From: Rugosimonospora africana
GTDB taxonomy: Bacteria > Actinomycetota > Actinomycetes > Mycobacteriales > Micromonosporaceae
Direction of reading: 5' to 3'
Length of the DNA: 39,999 nucleotides
Assembly (NCBI RefSeq): GCF_016862975.1
Contig: NZ_BONZ01000099.1
Span: forward strand, 1 to 39,999
The notes beneath the pieces are model-generated. The model had not been told where the DNA came from and ran no database searches. It saw only the letters and a program-made list of their open reading frames with translations. Each line of letters opens with the position of its first letter. Positions within the stretch are counted from its first letter, which is position 1. The translations under genes were made by a program, and so were the position numbers. Below are positions 7,865-16,357 of this stretch, piece after piece.

Positions 7865-9077
7865 CGCGGGCGGTCGACAGGGCCAGCGCCGGCCCGGGTG
7901 CCGGGTGCCCCGCGGAGGTGCGGGTGCGCGACCGTGCCGCCGGGATCGCGACCAAGGCGGCCACCGCGCCGACCGCTCCCGCGGCGGCGAACGCCGCGCC
8001 CGGACCCACATGGTCGATGACCAGCCCGGCGAACGGCGAACCCAGGCTGGTGCCCGCGGTCATCGCGGAGCTGAACCAACCCATCGCCTCCCCGCGCGAG
8101 GTCGCCGGGACCAGCCGGCTGAGCGTGTCGTTGGCGGACGCGACGGTGGGCGCGCACAGCAACCCGGCCGGGACGAGCGCCACGCACAGCACCTGCCAGC
8201 TCGGCGCGAGGCCGATCGGTGCGGTCAGCAGACCCATCGCGAGCACCAATCCCAGCACCGGCACGCCGCGTCGCAGCCCGCCGAAGATCAGGCCGCCGAT
8301 CAGCGAGTATGCGCACCACAGCGCGATCACGACGCCGGTCAGCGACACCGCGCCGGCCTGGCGCAGGGTGGCCACGATCGTCAGGTCGGTGCCGCTGAGA
8401 ATGAACGTCGCCACGCAGCCGGCGACCAGGATCGCCACCAGCGGGGGCCCGACCCAGGTGCGCCGGGGCACGGCGGCCCCGGCCGCGTCGACCCCGTCGG
8501 GCCGCACCTGCGGGTTCATGACGAACAGAAGCACCCCGGCGAGCACGATCCCGGTGCCGATCAGCGCGATGGCCGGGCGGCTGCCGAGGGAGGTGGACAG
8601 GGCGACGGCCGCGGCCGGTCCGATCATGAAGGACACCTCGACCGCCATCGAGTCGAGGGCGAACGCCGGGCGCCGGTGTTCCTCGGGTACCGCGGTGGAC
8701 AGGGACTGCCGCACCAGGCCCCAGACCGGCACGCAGAACATCCCGGCGACCGCCGCGACGCCGATCAGCGCCGGATAGGGCAGCACCGGCACGGCGGCCC
8801 AGCAGGCGGCCTGGACCAGGGTGGTCACCGCGACCACCGGCCGCCCGCCGCGCCGGTCGAGGAACCGCCCGGCCAGCGGCGAGCCGACCGCGGAGCCGAC
8901 CGTGTAGGCCGCGGTGATCAGGCCGGCGGCGCCGTAGCCGCGGTGCAGCGCGTTGACCACGTGCAGGGTCAGCGCGATGCCCACCGCGGTGACCGGGATC
9001 CGGGCGAAGAACCCGAGCAGCACGATGCCGCGCACGCCGGGCAGGCTGAGCACGTGACGGTAAGGACTGATTCGCAT
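7848..9077 (-). CDS. MFS transporter
   Basis: 409 residues with about 12 hydrophobic helices in two halves, split by the polar stretch VRPDGVDAAGAAVPRRTW. The loop after helix 2 carries the MFS signature (GSPLAGRFLDRRGGRPVV), echoed in the second half (GGLIFGGLRRGVPVLG). The layout resembles small drug or metabolite exporters of the DHA1 type, but the substrate cannot be read from sequence. The C-terminal tail is Ser/Arg/Pro-rich. There is no Shine-Dalgarno, and a -10-like CATGAT ends 9 bases before the ATG, so the transcript may be nearly leaderless. It is divergent from secA2 with about 110 bp between them. Confidence 0.88.
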   Translation of the reverse strand: MRISPYRHVLSLPGVRGIVLLGFFARIPVTAVGIALTLHVVNALHRGYGAAGLITAAYTVGSAVGSPLAGRFLDRRGGRPVVAVTTLVQAACWAAVPVLPYPALIGVAAVAGMFCVPVWGLVRQSLSTAVPEEHRRPAFALDSMAVEVSFMIGPAAAVALSTSLGSRPAIALIGTGIVLAGVLLFVMNPQVRPDGVDAAGAAVPRRTWVGPPLVAILVAGCVATFILSGTDLTIVATLRQAGAVSLTGVVIALWCAYSLIGGLIFGGLRRGVPVLGLVLAMGLLTAPIGLAPSWQVLCVALVPAGLLCAPTVASANDTLSRLVPATSRGEAMGWFSSAMTAGTSLGSPFAGLVIDHVGPGAAFAAAGAVGAVAALVAIPAARSRTRTSAGHPAPGPALALSTARDAEGR

Positions 9078-9086
9078 AGCGGAACC

Positions 9087-9117
9087 ATCATGCCCGGGGG
9101 GTCTGACAGTCCGTCAA
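9087..9117 (-). promoter_or_regulatory. possible MFS promoter with inverted repeat
   Basis: On the minus strand TTGACG (9112-9117) is a good -35. CATGAT (9087-9092) is a possible -10, but at a long 19-bp spacing. The -35 is also part of an imperfect palindrome, TTGACGGACTGTCAG, that could be an operator. Confidence 0.3.
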
Positions 9118-9150
9118 ACGTGTTTCCGCCCTGGCTGGTCCGCGAGCGGG

Positions 9151-9179
9151 CTGACGGCGGCCCCGGCAGCGGCTACCGT
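9151..9179 (+). promoter_or_regulatory. secA2 promoter, apparently leaderless
   Basis: CTGACG (9151-9156) and TACCGT (9174-9179) are separated by exactly 17 bp and fit the actinobacterial housekeeping consensus TTGAC / TAnnnT. The ATG at 9188 is 8 bases past the -10, about where transcription should start, and no ribosome binding site precedes it. Confidence 0.5.
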
Positions 9180-9187
9180 GGTTTCGC

Positions 9188-11494
9188 ATGGGGATCAGGG
9201 CCGGGTTCGACCGCCTGAGGGAGCGGCCGGGCACGGTCGTCGACACCGCCGCGCTGGCCCGACCGTTGTCCGCGATCGAGGCGCGGGAGGCGTCCGTCGC
9301 CGACCTCGACGACGCCGGACTGGCCGCGGCGGCGGCCTCGGTGCCGGCCGACGACCTGGTGGAGATCTGCGCGCTGGGCCGGGAGGCGGCCCGGCGCGGG
9401 CTGGGCCAGCGGCCCTATGACGTCCAGCTCGTCGGGGCACTGGCGATGCTCGCCGGGCACGTCGCCCAGATGGCCACCGGCGAGGGCAAGACCCTCGCCG
9501 CCGCGATCGCGGCGTTCGGATATGTCCGGCGGGGCTCGCCGGTGCACGTGCTGACCGTCAACGACTACCTCGCCCGGCGGGACGCCGAGTGGATGGCCCC
9601 GGTCTACCGGGCGCTCGGCATCACCGTCGGTTGGGTGACCGAACAGTCCACAGTGGACGAACGGCGGGACGCATACCGTCGCGACGTCACCTACGTCTCG
9701 GTCAGCGAGGTCGGGTTCGACTACCTGCGCGACGGGCTCTGCCTGACGGTGGACGACCGGGTCCAGCGCCCGCTCGCCACGGTGATCGTCGACGAGGCCG
9801 ACTCGATCCTGATCGACGAGGCCCGCGTGCCGCTGGTCGTGGCCGGCGGGGTGGAGGGCGCCGACGACCTCGCCCGCCGGGCCGCCGCGATCGTGCGCCG
9901 GCTGCGAGGCGGCAGCGACTTCGAGCGGCTCGACGACGGCCGGGCCGTGCACCTCACCGAGGCCGGCCTGCGCGCGACCGAGGCCGCGCTCGGCGGGATC
10001 AACCTGTACGCGGTGGAGCACCTGCCCCAGCTGACCGCCGTCAACCTCGCGCTGCACGCCAGGGAACTGCTGCACCGCGACGTGGACTACATCGTGCGCG
10101 ACGGCGCCGTGGAGCTGGTCGACGAGTTCCGGGGCCGGGTCGCGTTGCGCCGCCGGTGGCCCGACGGGCTCCAGGCCGCGGTGGAGGCCAAGGAGGGCCT
10201 CACCCTTAGCGCCCAGGGTGAGGTGTTGGCGACGATCACCGTCCAGGCCCTGATCGGCCTGTACCCGACCCGGTGCGGGATGAGCGCGACAGCCGCCGGG
10301 GTCGGCGACGCGCTGCGCGAGTTCTACCGGGTGGAGGTCGCGGTCATCGAGCCCAACCGGCCGTGCGTACGGGTGGATGAGCCGGACCGGGTCTACCTCA
10401 CGACGGAAGACAAGCACGACGCGCTGCTGGCCGAGATCCGGCAGGCGCACGAGGCGGGCCGGCCGGTGCTCGTCGGAACCCTCGACGTCGAGGAGTCCGA
10501 GCGGCTGGCCGCCGACCTGCGCGCCGGTGGCGTTCCGTGCACCGTGCTCAACGCGAAAAACGACGCCGCCGAGGCAGCGATCATCGCGGAGGCGGGCAGC
10601 CTCGGCACGGTGACCGTGTCGACTCAGATGGCCGGCCGGGGCACCGACATCCGCCTGGGCGGCGGCGACCAGGCCGGGCACGACCAGGTCGCGGCGCTCG
10701 GCGGGCTCTACATCATCGGCACCGGCCGGCACGACAGCGGGCGCGTCGACGCCCAGCTGCGCGGCCGGGCGGGGCGGCAGGGCGACCCGGGCCGCTCGGT
10801 GTTCTTCGTCAGCCTCGACGACTCCCTGGTGCTCACCCACGCCGGCAACCTGGTCGACCGGGTACGGCAGCGGGCGGAGTTCGACGATGACGGGCGGGTT
10901 CCCGGTCGCAAGGCGCGACGCCTGATCGCGCACGCCCAGCGCGTCGCCGAAGGCAGCAACGCCGAGCTGCACCGCAACACCTGGCGCTACGGATACCTCA
11001 TCGAGCGGCAGCGCCGGGCCCTCGCGCGACGGCGGGAGGAGTTGCTCACCACCGACGCCCCGGCGCGACTGCTGGCCGAGCGCAGCGGAGGGCGCTACGA
11101 ATCGGCGTGCGAGCGGGTGGGCGCACCGGTCGTGGACGGCGCGGCCCGCGCCATCGCGCTGTTCCACCTGGACCGGTGCTGGGCGGAGCATCTGGCATAC
11201 CTGTCGGAGATTCGCGAGGGCGTGCACCTGCGGGTACTGGGACGGCTGGATCCGCTCGACGAGTTCCACCGGTGCGCCGTACCGGCCTTCCGCACCCTGT
11301 TCGCCGACGCGGAGCAGCGCACCCTGGACACCTTCGACACCGTCGACCTGTCCGGCGACGGGTGGAGCCTGGCCGACGCGGGGCTGGTGCGCCCGAGCGC
11401 GACGTGGACCTACCTGGTGACCGACGACCCGTTCGGCTCCGAGTTGAGCCGGTTCTTCAAGGCGGTCCTCGGCCCGGCGCCGCGCGAAAGCTGA
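9188..11494 (+). CDS. secA2: SecA2-type preprotein translocase ATPase
   Basis: 768 residues, shorter than housekeeping SecA and without the Cys-rich zinc tail. Motor motifs are clear: MATGEGKT Walker A at 95-102, LTVNDYLARRDAEWM, DEAD box VIVDEADSILIDEARVP (202-205), TVSTQMAGRGTDIRLGGG, and GRHDSGRVDAQLRGRAGRQGDPG. The preprotein cross-linking region interrupts the first nucleotide-binding fold as in SecA. SecA2 proteins export a small set of special substrates, usually through the normal SecYEG channel in actinobacteria. The start follows the leaderless promoter. No substrate gene, SecY2 or accessory factor is adjacent. Confidence 0.9.
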   Translation: MGIRAGFDRLRERPGTVVDTAALARPLSAIEAREASVADLDDAGLAAAAASVPADDLVEICALGREAARRGLGQRPYDVQLVGALAMLAGHVAQMATGEGKTLAAAIAAFGYVRRGSPVHVLTVNDYLARRDAEWMAPVYRALGITVGWVTEQSTVDERRDAYRRDVTYVSVSEVGFDYLRDGLCLTVDDRVQRPLATVIVDEADSILIDEARVPLVVAGGVEGADDLARRAAAIVRRLRGGSDFERLDDGRAVHLTEAGLRATEAALGGINLYAVEHLPQLTAVNLALHARELLHRDVDYIVRDGAVELVDEFRGRVALRRRWPDGLQAAVEAKEGLTLSAQGEVLATITVQALIGLYPTRCGMSATAAGVGDALREFYRVEVAVIEPNRPCVRVDEPDRVYLTTEDKHDALLAEIRQAHEAGRPVLVGTLDVEESERLAADLRAGGVPCTVLNAKNDAAEAAIIAEAGSLGTVTVSTQMAGRGTDIRLGGGDQAGHDQVAALGGLYIIGTGRHDSGRVDAQLRGRAGRQGDPGRSVFFVSLDDSLVLTHAGNLVDRVRQRAEFDDDGRVPGRKARRLIAHAQRVAEGSNAELHRNTWRYGYLIERQRRALARRREELLTTDAPARLLAERSGGRYESACERVGAPVVDGAARAIALFHLDRCWAEHLAYLSEIREGVHLRVLGRLDPLDEFHRCAVPAFRTLFADAEQRTLDTFDTVDLSGDGWSLADAGLVRPSATWTYLVTDDPFGSELSRFFKAVLGPAPRES

Positions 11495-11532
11495 CGGTAG
11501 GCCTCGCCGCGCGAAAGCTGACGGTAAGCCTC
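11479..11532. repeat. 27-bp tandem duplication across the secA2 stop codon
   Basis: Copies at 11479-11505 and 11506-11532 differ by one base. The first copy contains the last four secA2 codons and its TGA (11492-11494); the second repeats them out of use. Confidence 0.92.
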
Positions 11533-11763
11533 GGTGCGGGTGTCGCCGAGCGGCGAGGGTAGACCCCGGCGCGGCGTCGCCGAACGCTGACCCGGGCGCT
11601 GGGACCGGGCAAGTGCCCCCGGCGTGAAGAAAGCGTCAAGATGCGGGTCGCCGCTGTTGTTTTTTCGTCATGACCTCTACCGACTGACTTGCGCTCCGAC
11701 TGTACTTCGATCCGCGATCCGAGGCGGATCGTGTGTCGCGCCGGTCAGGAGAGGGACGTGTTG
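11533..11763. other. leader region of the kdp operon
   Basis: About 230 bp without a credible gene. It holds the weak terminator above, an AT-rich island with six T (about 11653-11672), and an 8-bp inverted repeat at 11708-11731 (CGATCCGC / GCGGATCG, 8-base loop) 16 bases before the ribosome binding site. The inverted repeat could be an operator or a leader hairpin. I cannot place a confident -10/-35 or KdpE site. Confidence 0.5.
11605..11622 (+). terminator. possible secA2 terminator
   Basis: CCGGGC and GCCC(C)CGG pair around the 4-base loop AAGT with one bulged C, about 110 bp after the secA2 stop. A T6 run lies at 11659-11665 behind a weak 4-bp stem and could be an alternative end point. 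Confidence 0.3.
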
Positions 11764-12222
11764 ATGAGGTCGGGCAGCCGGCGGCTGTCCGTACAGGCTG
11801 ACACGGACGGTCGCCGAACTCCCGTAGGGATAAACATCGGCATCGGTGCCGGGTTTGTCCTTGTCGCCGCGGTGGTGGCCGCCCCGATTCCGGTGCAGGA
11901 CACCGGCTGGCGGTTCGCGGTGGTGGCGGTCGCCGTGGGGTGGTCCGCCGTCGTGTGTGTCGACCAGGTCGCGCTGGCTCCGGTCGCCCTGTTGGGCTGG
12001 CTGGTGGTCAACGGGTTCCTGGTCGACCGGTTCGGCGAACTCTCCTGGCATGGTTCGTCCGATCTGTACCGGATGATGCTGCTAGTGATGGCAGGCGCAC
12101 TCGGCCTCGCCGCCGGTGAGGCCCGTCACCAGATTTCCCAGCTGCGAACGCGCTGGCGCGCCGAGGCCGAATGGCATGCCTTGGTGGCTCACATCAATGA
12201 GGAGGAGAAGCGCGATGCCTGA
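11764..12222 (+). CDS. DUF4118-like four-helix membrane protein, first gene of kdp operon
   Basis: 152 residues. About residues 22-115 hold four hydrophobic helices (INIGIGAGFVLVAAVVAA, FAVVAVAVGWSAVVCV, VALLGWLVVNGFLV, MMLLVMAGALGLAAG). They resemble the DUF4118 membrane segment of KdpD, including the polar GELSWHGSSDLYR loop. A short charged tail ends in EEEKRDA. There is no kinase or ATPase part. AGGAGAGGG (11747-11755) serves the ATG at 11764; the in-frame GTG at 11758 is an alternative. The 3' end overlaps the next microprotein by 8 bases, so the two are translationally coupled. It may modulate Kdp sensing or stability; that is inference from position and fold. Confidence 0.72.
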   Translation: MRSGSRRLSVQADTDGRRTPVGINIGIGAGFVLVAAVVAAPIPVQDTGWRFAVVAVAVGWSAVVCVDQVALAPVALLGWLVVNGFLVDRFGELSWHGSSDLYRMMLLVMAGALGLAAGEARHQISQLRTRWRAEAEWHALVAHINEEEKRDA

Positions 12223-12298
12223 TCTGGCGTTCGTGCTGTTGACCGTGGCGCTCTTCGGCGTCCTGGCACTGGTGGTCAAGGCGGTGGAGCGGCTGTGA
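12215..12298 (+). CDS. 27-residue single-span membrane microprotein upstream of kdpF
   Basis: The ATG at 12215 follows GAGGAGGAGAAG and overlaps the end of the preceding gene. The product, MPDLAFVLLTVALFGVLALV followed by VKAVERL, is one transmembrane helix with a short basic/acidic tail. It has KdpF size and topology but is a different sequence from the true KdpF downstream. It probably sits in or beside the KdpFABC complex. Support is the strong ribosome binding site, the coupling and the clean helix. Confidence 0.7.
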   Translation: MPDLAFVLLTVALFGVLALVVKAVERL

Positions 12299-12338
12299 GC
12301 GAGCGTATGCGAGCGAACCGGTATTGCGGCGCCAGCGC

Positions 12339-12384
12339 CGCTCACGCCGCCGCCTCGGAGCGAAGCGAGGCGGCGGCGTGAGCG
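12339..12384 (+). repeat. perfect 19-bp inverted repeat over the kdpF start (REP-like)
   Basis: Arms 12339-12357 and 12366-12384 pair without mismatch around the 8-base loop GAGCGAAG. The kdpF GTG (12378-12380) and its GAGG Shine-Dalgarno (12367-12370) lie in the 3' arm. The flanks (GAGCGAGCGTATGCGAGCGA) are repetitive too, and the whole resembles extragenic palindromes dispersed in actinomycete genomes; dispersal here is unproven. Confidence 0.85.
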
Positions 12385-12467
12385 CGGCGAATATTGCCGG
12401 CCTGGTCCTGGCGATCGTGTTGAGCGTATTTCTCGTGGTGGCCCTATTGTTCCCGGAGCGTTTCTAG
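12378..12467 (+). CDS. kdpF: KdpF, small subunit of K+-transporting ATPase
   Basis: 29 residues, the same length as E. coli KdpF. The GTG start gives VSAANIAGLVLAIVLSVFLV and then VALLFPERF: a single transmembrane helix ending in the FPERF motif typical of actinobacterial KdpF. It stabilises the KdpABC complex. The TAG stop is immediately followed by the kdpA ATG. Its start region is folded into the 19-bp hairpin, so translation may depend on melting of that structure. Confidence 0.85.
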   Translation: MSAANIAGLVLAIVLSVFLVVALLFPERF

Positions 12468-14129
12468 ATGAGTCCCACGGCCGCAGGCGTCATATTCATC
12501 GCCTCACTGGTCGTCGTACTGGCGTTGGTTTACAAGCCACTCGGCGACTACATGTACCGCGTGGTCTCCCGGACCAAGCACTCCGTCGTGGAGCGCGGCA
12601 TCTACCGGGTGATCGGGGTCAACCCGGACGGCGAGCAGACCTGGGGTGTCTACGCCCGCAGCGTCCTGGCCTTCTCGGTCATCTCCATCCTGTTCCTCTA
12701 CCTGTTCCAGCGTGTGCAGAGCCACCTGTGGCTCTCCCTCGGCTTCACCAACGTGACCCCGTCGTTGTCCTGGAACACCGCGGTCAGCTTCGTGACCAAC
12801 ACGAACTGGCAGGCCTACTCGGGTGAGTCCACGATGGGGCACCTGGTGCAGATGGCCGGCCTGGCGGTGCAGAACTTCGTGTCCGCCGCCGTCGGCATCT
12901 CGGTGGCCGTCGCGCTGGTGCGCGGCTTCGCCCGGAGGAGGACCAACCAGCTCGGCAACTTCTGGGTGGACCTGGTCCGGATCAGCATCCGGATCCTGTT
13001 GCCGATGGCGGTGATCAGCGCGATCGTCCTGATCGCCGGTGGCGCGATCCAGAACCTGTCGGCGGGTCACGACATCACCACCGTGGCCGGCGCCACCCAA
13101 CACGTCACCGGTGGCCCGGTGGCCAGCCAGGAAGTCATCAAGGAACTGGGTACCAACGGCGGTGGCTTCTACAACGCCAACAGCGCGCACCCGTTCGAGA
13201 ACCCGGCCAGCTGGACCAACTGGCTGGAGGTCTTCCTGCTCCTGGTCATCTCGTTCTCGCTGCCTCGTACGTTCGGCCGGATGGTCGGTAGCAACAAGCA
13301 GGGCTACGCGATCGTGTCCGCGATGGCCATCATGGCGGTCGGCAGCATCGTCGTGCTCAACGTGCTGCAGGGCATGCACCACGGCACGGTGCCGCAGGCG
13401 GTCGGCGCGGCGACGGAGGGTACGGAGAGCAGGTTCGGCGTGCTGAACTCGGCGACCTTCGCCGGGGCGACGACGCTGACCTCCACCGGTGCGGTGGACT
13501 CGTTCCACGACTCCTACACCTCGCTCGGTGGCGCCATCCCGATGGCGAACATGATGCTGGGCGAGGTGGCGCCGGGTGGTACCGGTTCCGGCCTGTACGG
13601 CATCCTGATCCTCGCCGTCATCACGGTGTTCGTGGCCGGCCTGATGGTCGGGCGCACGCCGGAGTACCTGGGCAAGAAGATCGGTGCCCGCGAGGTCAAG
13701 TTCGCCTCGCTGTACATCCTGACCACACCGACCCTGGTGCTGGTCGGCGCGGCCTTCGCGATGGCGCTGGGCGGCGAGCGGGCCTCGATGCTCAACACCG
13801 GGGCTCACGGCCTGTCCGAGGTGCTGTACGCGTTCACCTCGGCGTCGAACAACAACGGCTCCGCGTTCGCCGGCATCGGCGTCAACACCACGTGGTACAA
13901 CACCGCGCTCGGGTTGGCCATGCTGCTCGGGCGGTTCCTGCCGATCGTGTTCGTCATGGGTCTGGCCGGTTCGCTGGCCAAGCAGAAGCCCGTACCGGAA
14001 TCCACCGGCACGCTCAAGACCCACCAACCGCTGTTCGTCGGCATGCTCGTCGGCGTCACGTTGGTCGTGGTCCTGCTGACCTACCTGCCCGCGCTCGCTC
14101 TCGGCCCGCTGGCCGAAGGCGTCCACTGA
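12468..14129 (+). CDS. kdpA: KdpA, K+-binding channel subunit
   Basis: 553 residues, about 10 transmembrane helices, normal length. KdpA belongs to the superfamily of K+ transporters and selects potassium through four pore loops. Visible filter regions include [31 protein letters not shown] and [13 protein letters not shown]. It is the membrane entry path of the high-affinity, ATP-driven K+ uptake complex. It starts directly after the kdpF stop codon, so translation is probably coupled. kdpB follows after a 26-bp gap. Confidence 0.97.
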   Translation: MSPTAAGVIFIASLVVVLALVYKPLGDYMYRVVSRTKHSVVERGIYRVIGVNPDGEQTWGVYARSVLAFSVISILFLYLFQRVQSHLWLSLGFTNVTPSLSWNTAVSFVTNTNWQAYSGESTMGHLVQMAGLAVQNFVSAAVGISVAVALVRGFARRRTNQLGNFWVDLVRISIRILLPMAVISAIVLIAGGAIQNLSAGHDITTVAGATQHVTGGPVASQEVIKELGTNGGGFYNANSAHPFENPASWTNWLEVFLLLVISFSLPRTFGRMVGSNKQGYAIVSAMAIMAVGSIVVLNVLQGMHHGTVPQAVGAATEGTESRFGVLNSATFAGATTLTSTGAVDSFHDSYTSLGGAIPMANMMLGEVAPGGTGSGLYGILILAVITVFVAGLMVGRTPEYLGKKIGAREVKFASLYILTTPTLVLVGAAFAMALGGERASMLNTGAHGLSEVLYAFTSASNNNGSAFAGIGVNTTWYNTALGLAMLLGRFLPIVFVMGLAGSLAKQKPVPESTGTLKTHQPLFVGMLVGVTLVVVLLTYLPALALGPLAEGVH

Positions 14130-14155
14130 CCACCCGAATTCGTCAAGGAAGACAC

Positions 14156-16357
14156 ATGGCTGTCACCAGCACAATGGGGAAGGCTCCGGCGGTCAAGCAA
14201 CCGTCGGGCAGCGGGCCGCGCCGGGTCGGCGGCGGTCTGCTGGACCCCAGACAACTCTTGAAATCCACCCCGGACGCGGTCCGCAAGCTGAATCCGTTCA
14301 CCCTGTGGCGCAACCCGGTCATGTTCATCGTGGAGATCGGTTCGGTCTTCACCACCATCCTGGCGATCGGTCACTCGACCGTGTTCTCCTGGCTGATCGC
14401 GATCTGGCTGTGGCTCACAGTCCTGTTCGCCAACCTGGCCGAGGCGGTCGCCGAGGGCCGGGGCAAGGCGCAGGCCGACGCACTGCGCCGGGCGAAGACC
14501 GACACGGTCGCCCGCCGGCTGGTCGACTGGAAGCCGGGCGCGACAACGCTCCGCGAGGAGCAGGTACCGGCGCCGCAGTTGCAGCAGAACGACTTCGTCG
14601 TCGTCGAGGCGGGACAGACCATCCCGGGCGATGGTGACGTGGTCGAGGGCATCGCGAGCGTCGACGAGTCGGCGATCACCGGCGAGTCGGCTCCGGTCAT
14701 CCGGGAGTCCGGCGGTGACCGGTCGGCGGTGACCGGCGGTACCAAGGTGCTGTCCGACCGGATCGTCGTGAGGATCACCCAGAAGCCGGGGGAGAGTTTC
14801 ATCGACCGGATGATCGCGCTGGTCGAGGGTGCCAACCGGCAGAAGACGCCGAACGAGATCGCGCTGAACATCCTGCTGGCCGCGCTCACGATCATCTTCC
14901 TGCTGGCCGTCGCGACCCTCCAGCCGCTGGCGATCTTCTCCAAGGGGGTACAGGCGTTCGCGCCGGACACCCAGGCGCTGGACTCGCACGGTGTCACCGG
15001 CATCGTGTTGGTGTCGCTGGTGGTGTGTCTGATCCCGACCACGATCGGGGCGCTGCTGTCGGCGATCGGCATCGCCGGCATGGACCGGCTGGTGCAGCGC
15101 AACGTGCTCGCGATGAGCGGCCGGGCCGTCGAGGCGGCCGGCGACGTGAACACGCTGCTGCTGGACAAGACCGGCACGATCACCCTGGGCAACCGGCAGG
15201 CGAGCGAGTTCGTGCCGGTGGAGGGCGTCACCCCGACCGAACTGGCCGACGCGGCGCAACTGTCCAGCCTCGCCGACGAGACTCCGGAGGGGCGCTCGGT
15301 GGTGGTGTTCGCCAAGGCCGAGTACGGGCTGCGCGAACGCACCGCGGGCGAACTGACCCAGGCCACCTGGGTGCCGTTCACCGCGCAGACCCGGATGTCC
15401 GGCGTGGACATCGCCGAAGCTCGCGGAGGCTCAGACGGCTCAGCCGAAGGCGTCCGGTTGCGTTCCGTCCGCAAGGGCGCGGCGGCCGCGGTCATGAAGT
15501 GGGTACGGGACAACGGCGGCCACCCGAGCGACGAGGTCGGGCCGATCGTCGACGGCATCTCCGCCTCCGGCGGCACCCCGCTGGTGGTGGCCGAGTGGGT
15601 CGAAGGGCAGCCGGCCCGCGCGCTGGGCGTCATCCACCTCAAGGACGTCGTCAAGCAGGGCATGCGCGAGCGCTTCGACGAGATGCGCCGGATGGGTATC
15701 CGGACCGTGATGATCACGGGTGACAACCCGTTGACCGCGCGGGCGATCGCCGAGGAGGCCGGTGTGGACGACTTCCTCGCCGAGGCCAAGCCCGAAGACA
15801 AGATGGCTCTGATCAAGAAGGAGCAGGAGGGCGGGAAGCTGGTCGCGATGACCGGCGACGGTACCAACGACGCTCCGGCTCTTGCCCAGGCCGATGTCGG
15901 GGTGGCGATGAACACCGGTACGTCGGCGGCGAAAGAGGCCGGCAACATGGTCGACCTGGACTCCGACCCGACGAAGCTGATCGAGATCGTGGAGATCGGC
16001 AAGCAGTTGCTGATCACCCGGGGTGCGTTGACGACGTTCTCCATCGCCAACGACATCGCGAAGTACTTCGCGATCATCCCGGCCATGTTCGCGGCGATCT
16101 ACCCCGGCCTGGACACGCTGAACATCATGCGGCTGCACAGCCCGACCTCGGCGATCCTGTCCGCGGTCATCTTCAACGCCATCATCATCGTGGCGCTGAT
16201 CCCGCTGGCTCTGCGTGGCGTGCGGTACCGGCCGAGCACCGCGTCCGCGATGCTGCGCCGGAACCTGTGGATCTACGGCATCGGTGGCATCATCGCGCCG
16301 TTCATCGGCATCAAGATCATTGACCTCATTATCATGTCCATCCCTGGGATCTCGTGA
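14156..16357 (+). CDS. kdpB: KdpB, P-type ATPase catalytic subunit
   Basis: 733 residues, slightly longer than E. coli KdpB because of a basic N-terminal extension (about 40 residues). P-type hallmarks: TGES in the actuator domain (175-178), the phosphorylation site DKTGT (337-341), [14 protein letters not shown] and [16 protein letters not shown] in the P-domain, and [12 protein letters not shown] carrying the membrane Asp/Lys pair that couples to KdpA. ATP hydrolysis here drives K+ import. AAGGAAG precedes the ATG by 5 bases. The stop overlaps the kdpC start (TGATG). Confidence 0.97.
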   Translation: MAVTSTMGKAPAVKQPSGSGPRRVGGGLLDPRQLLKSTPDAVRKLNPFTLWRNPVMFIVEIGSVFTTILAIGHSTVFSWLIAIWLWLTVLFANLAEAVAEGRGKAQADALRRAKTDTVARRLVDWKPGATTLREEQVPAPQLQQNDFVVVEAGQTIPGDGDVVEGIASVDESAITGESAPVIRESGGDRSAVTGGTKVLSDRIVVRITQKPGESFIDRMIALVEGANRQKTPNEIALNILLAALTIIFLLAVATLQPLAIFSKGVQAFAPDTQALDSHGVTGIVLVSLVVCLIPTTIGALLSAIGIAGMDRLVQRNVLAMSGRAVEAAGDVNTLLLDKTGTITLGNRQASEFVPVEGVTPTELADAAQLSSLADETPEGRSVVVFAKAEYGLRERTAGELTQATWVPFTAQTRMSGVDIAEARGGSDGSAEGVRLRSVRKGAAAAVMKWVRDNGGHPSDEVGPIVDGISASGGTPLVVAEWVEGQPARALGVIHLKDVVKQGMRERFDEMRRMGIRTVMITGDNPLTARAIAEEAGVDDFLAEAKPEDKMALIKKEQEGGKLVAMTGDGTNDAPALAQADVGVAMNTGTSAAKEAGNMVDLDSDPTKLIEIVEIGKQLLITRGALTTFSIANDIAKYFAIIPAMFAAIYPGLDTLNIMRLHSPTSAILSAVIFNAIIIVALIPLALRGVRYRPSTASAMLRRNLWIYGIGGIIAPFIGIKIIDLIIMSIPGIS

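Noticed and set aside
12339-12384. kdp hairpin as a simple transcription terminator
   Set aside because: The kdpF start codon lies inside the 3' arm and there is no T-tract. Termination here would separate kdpFABC from its upstream genes, so attenuation or a REP-like element fits better.
14371-16086. Long open frame antisense to kdpB
   Set aside because: The composition is Ser/Ala/Arg/Thr-rich without domains; it is a shadow of a conserved P-type ATPase.
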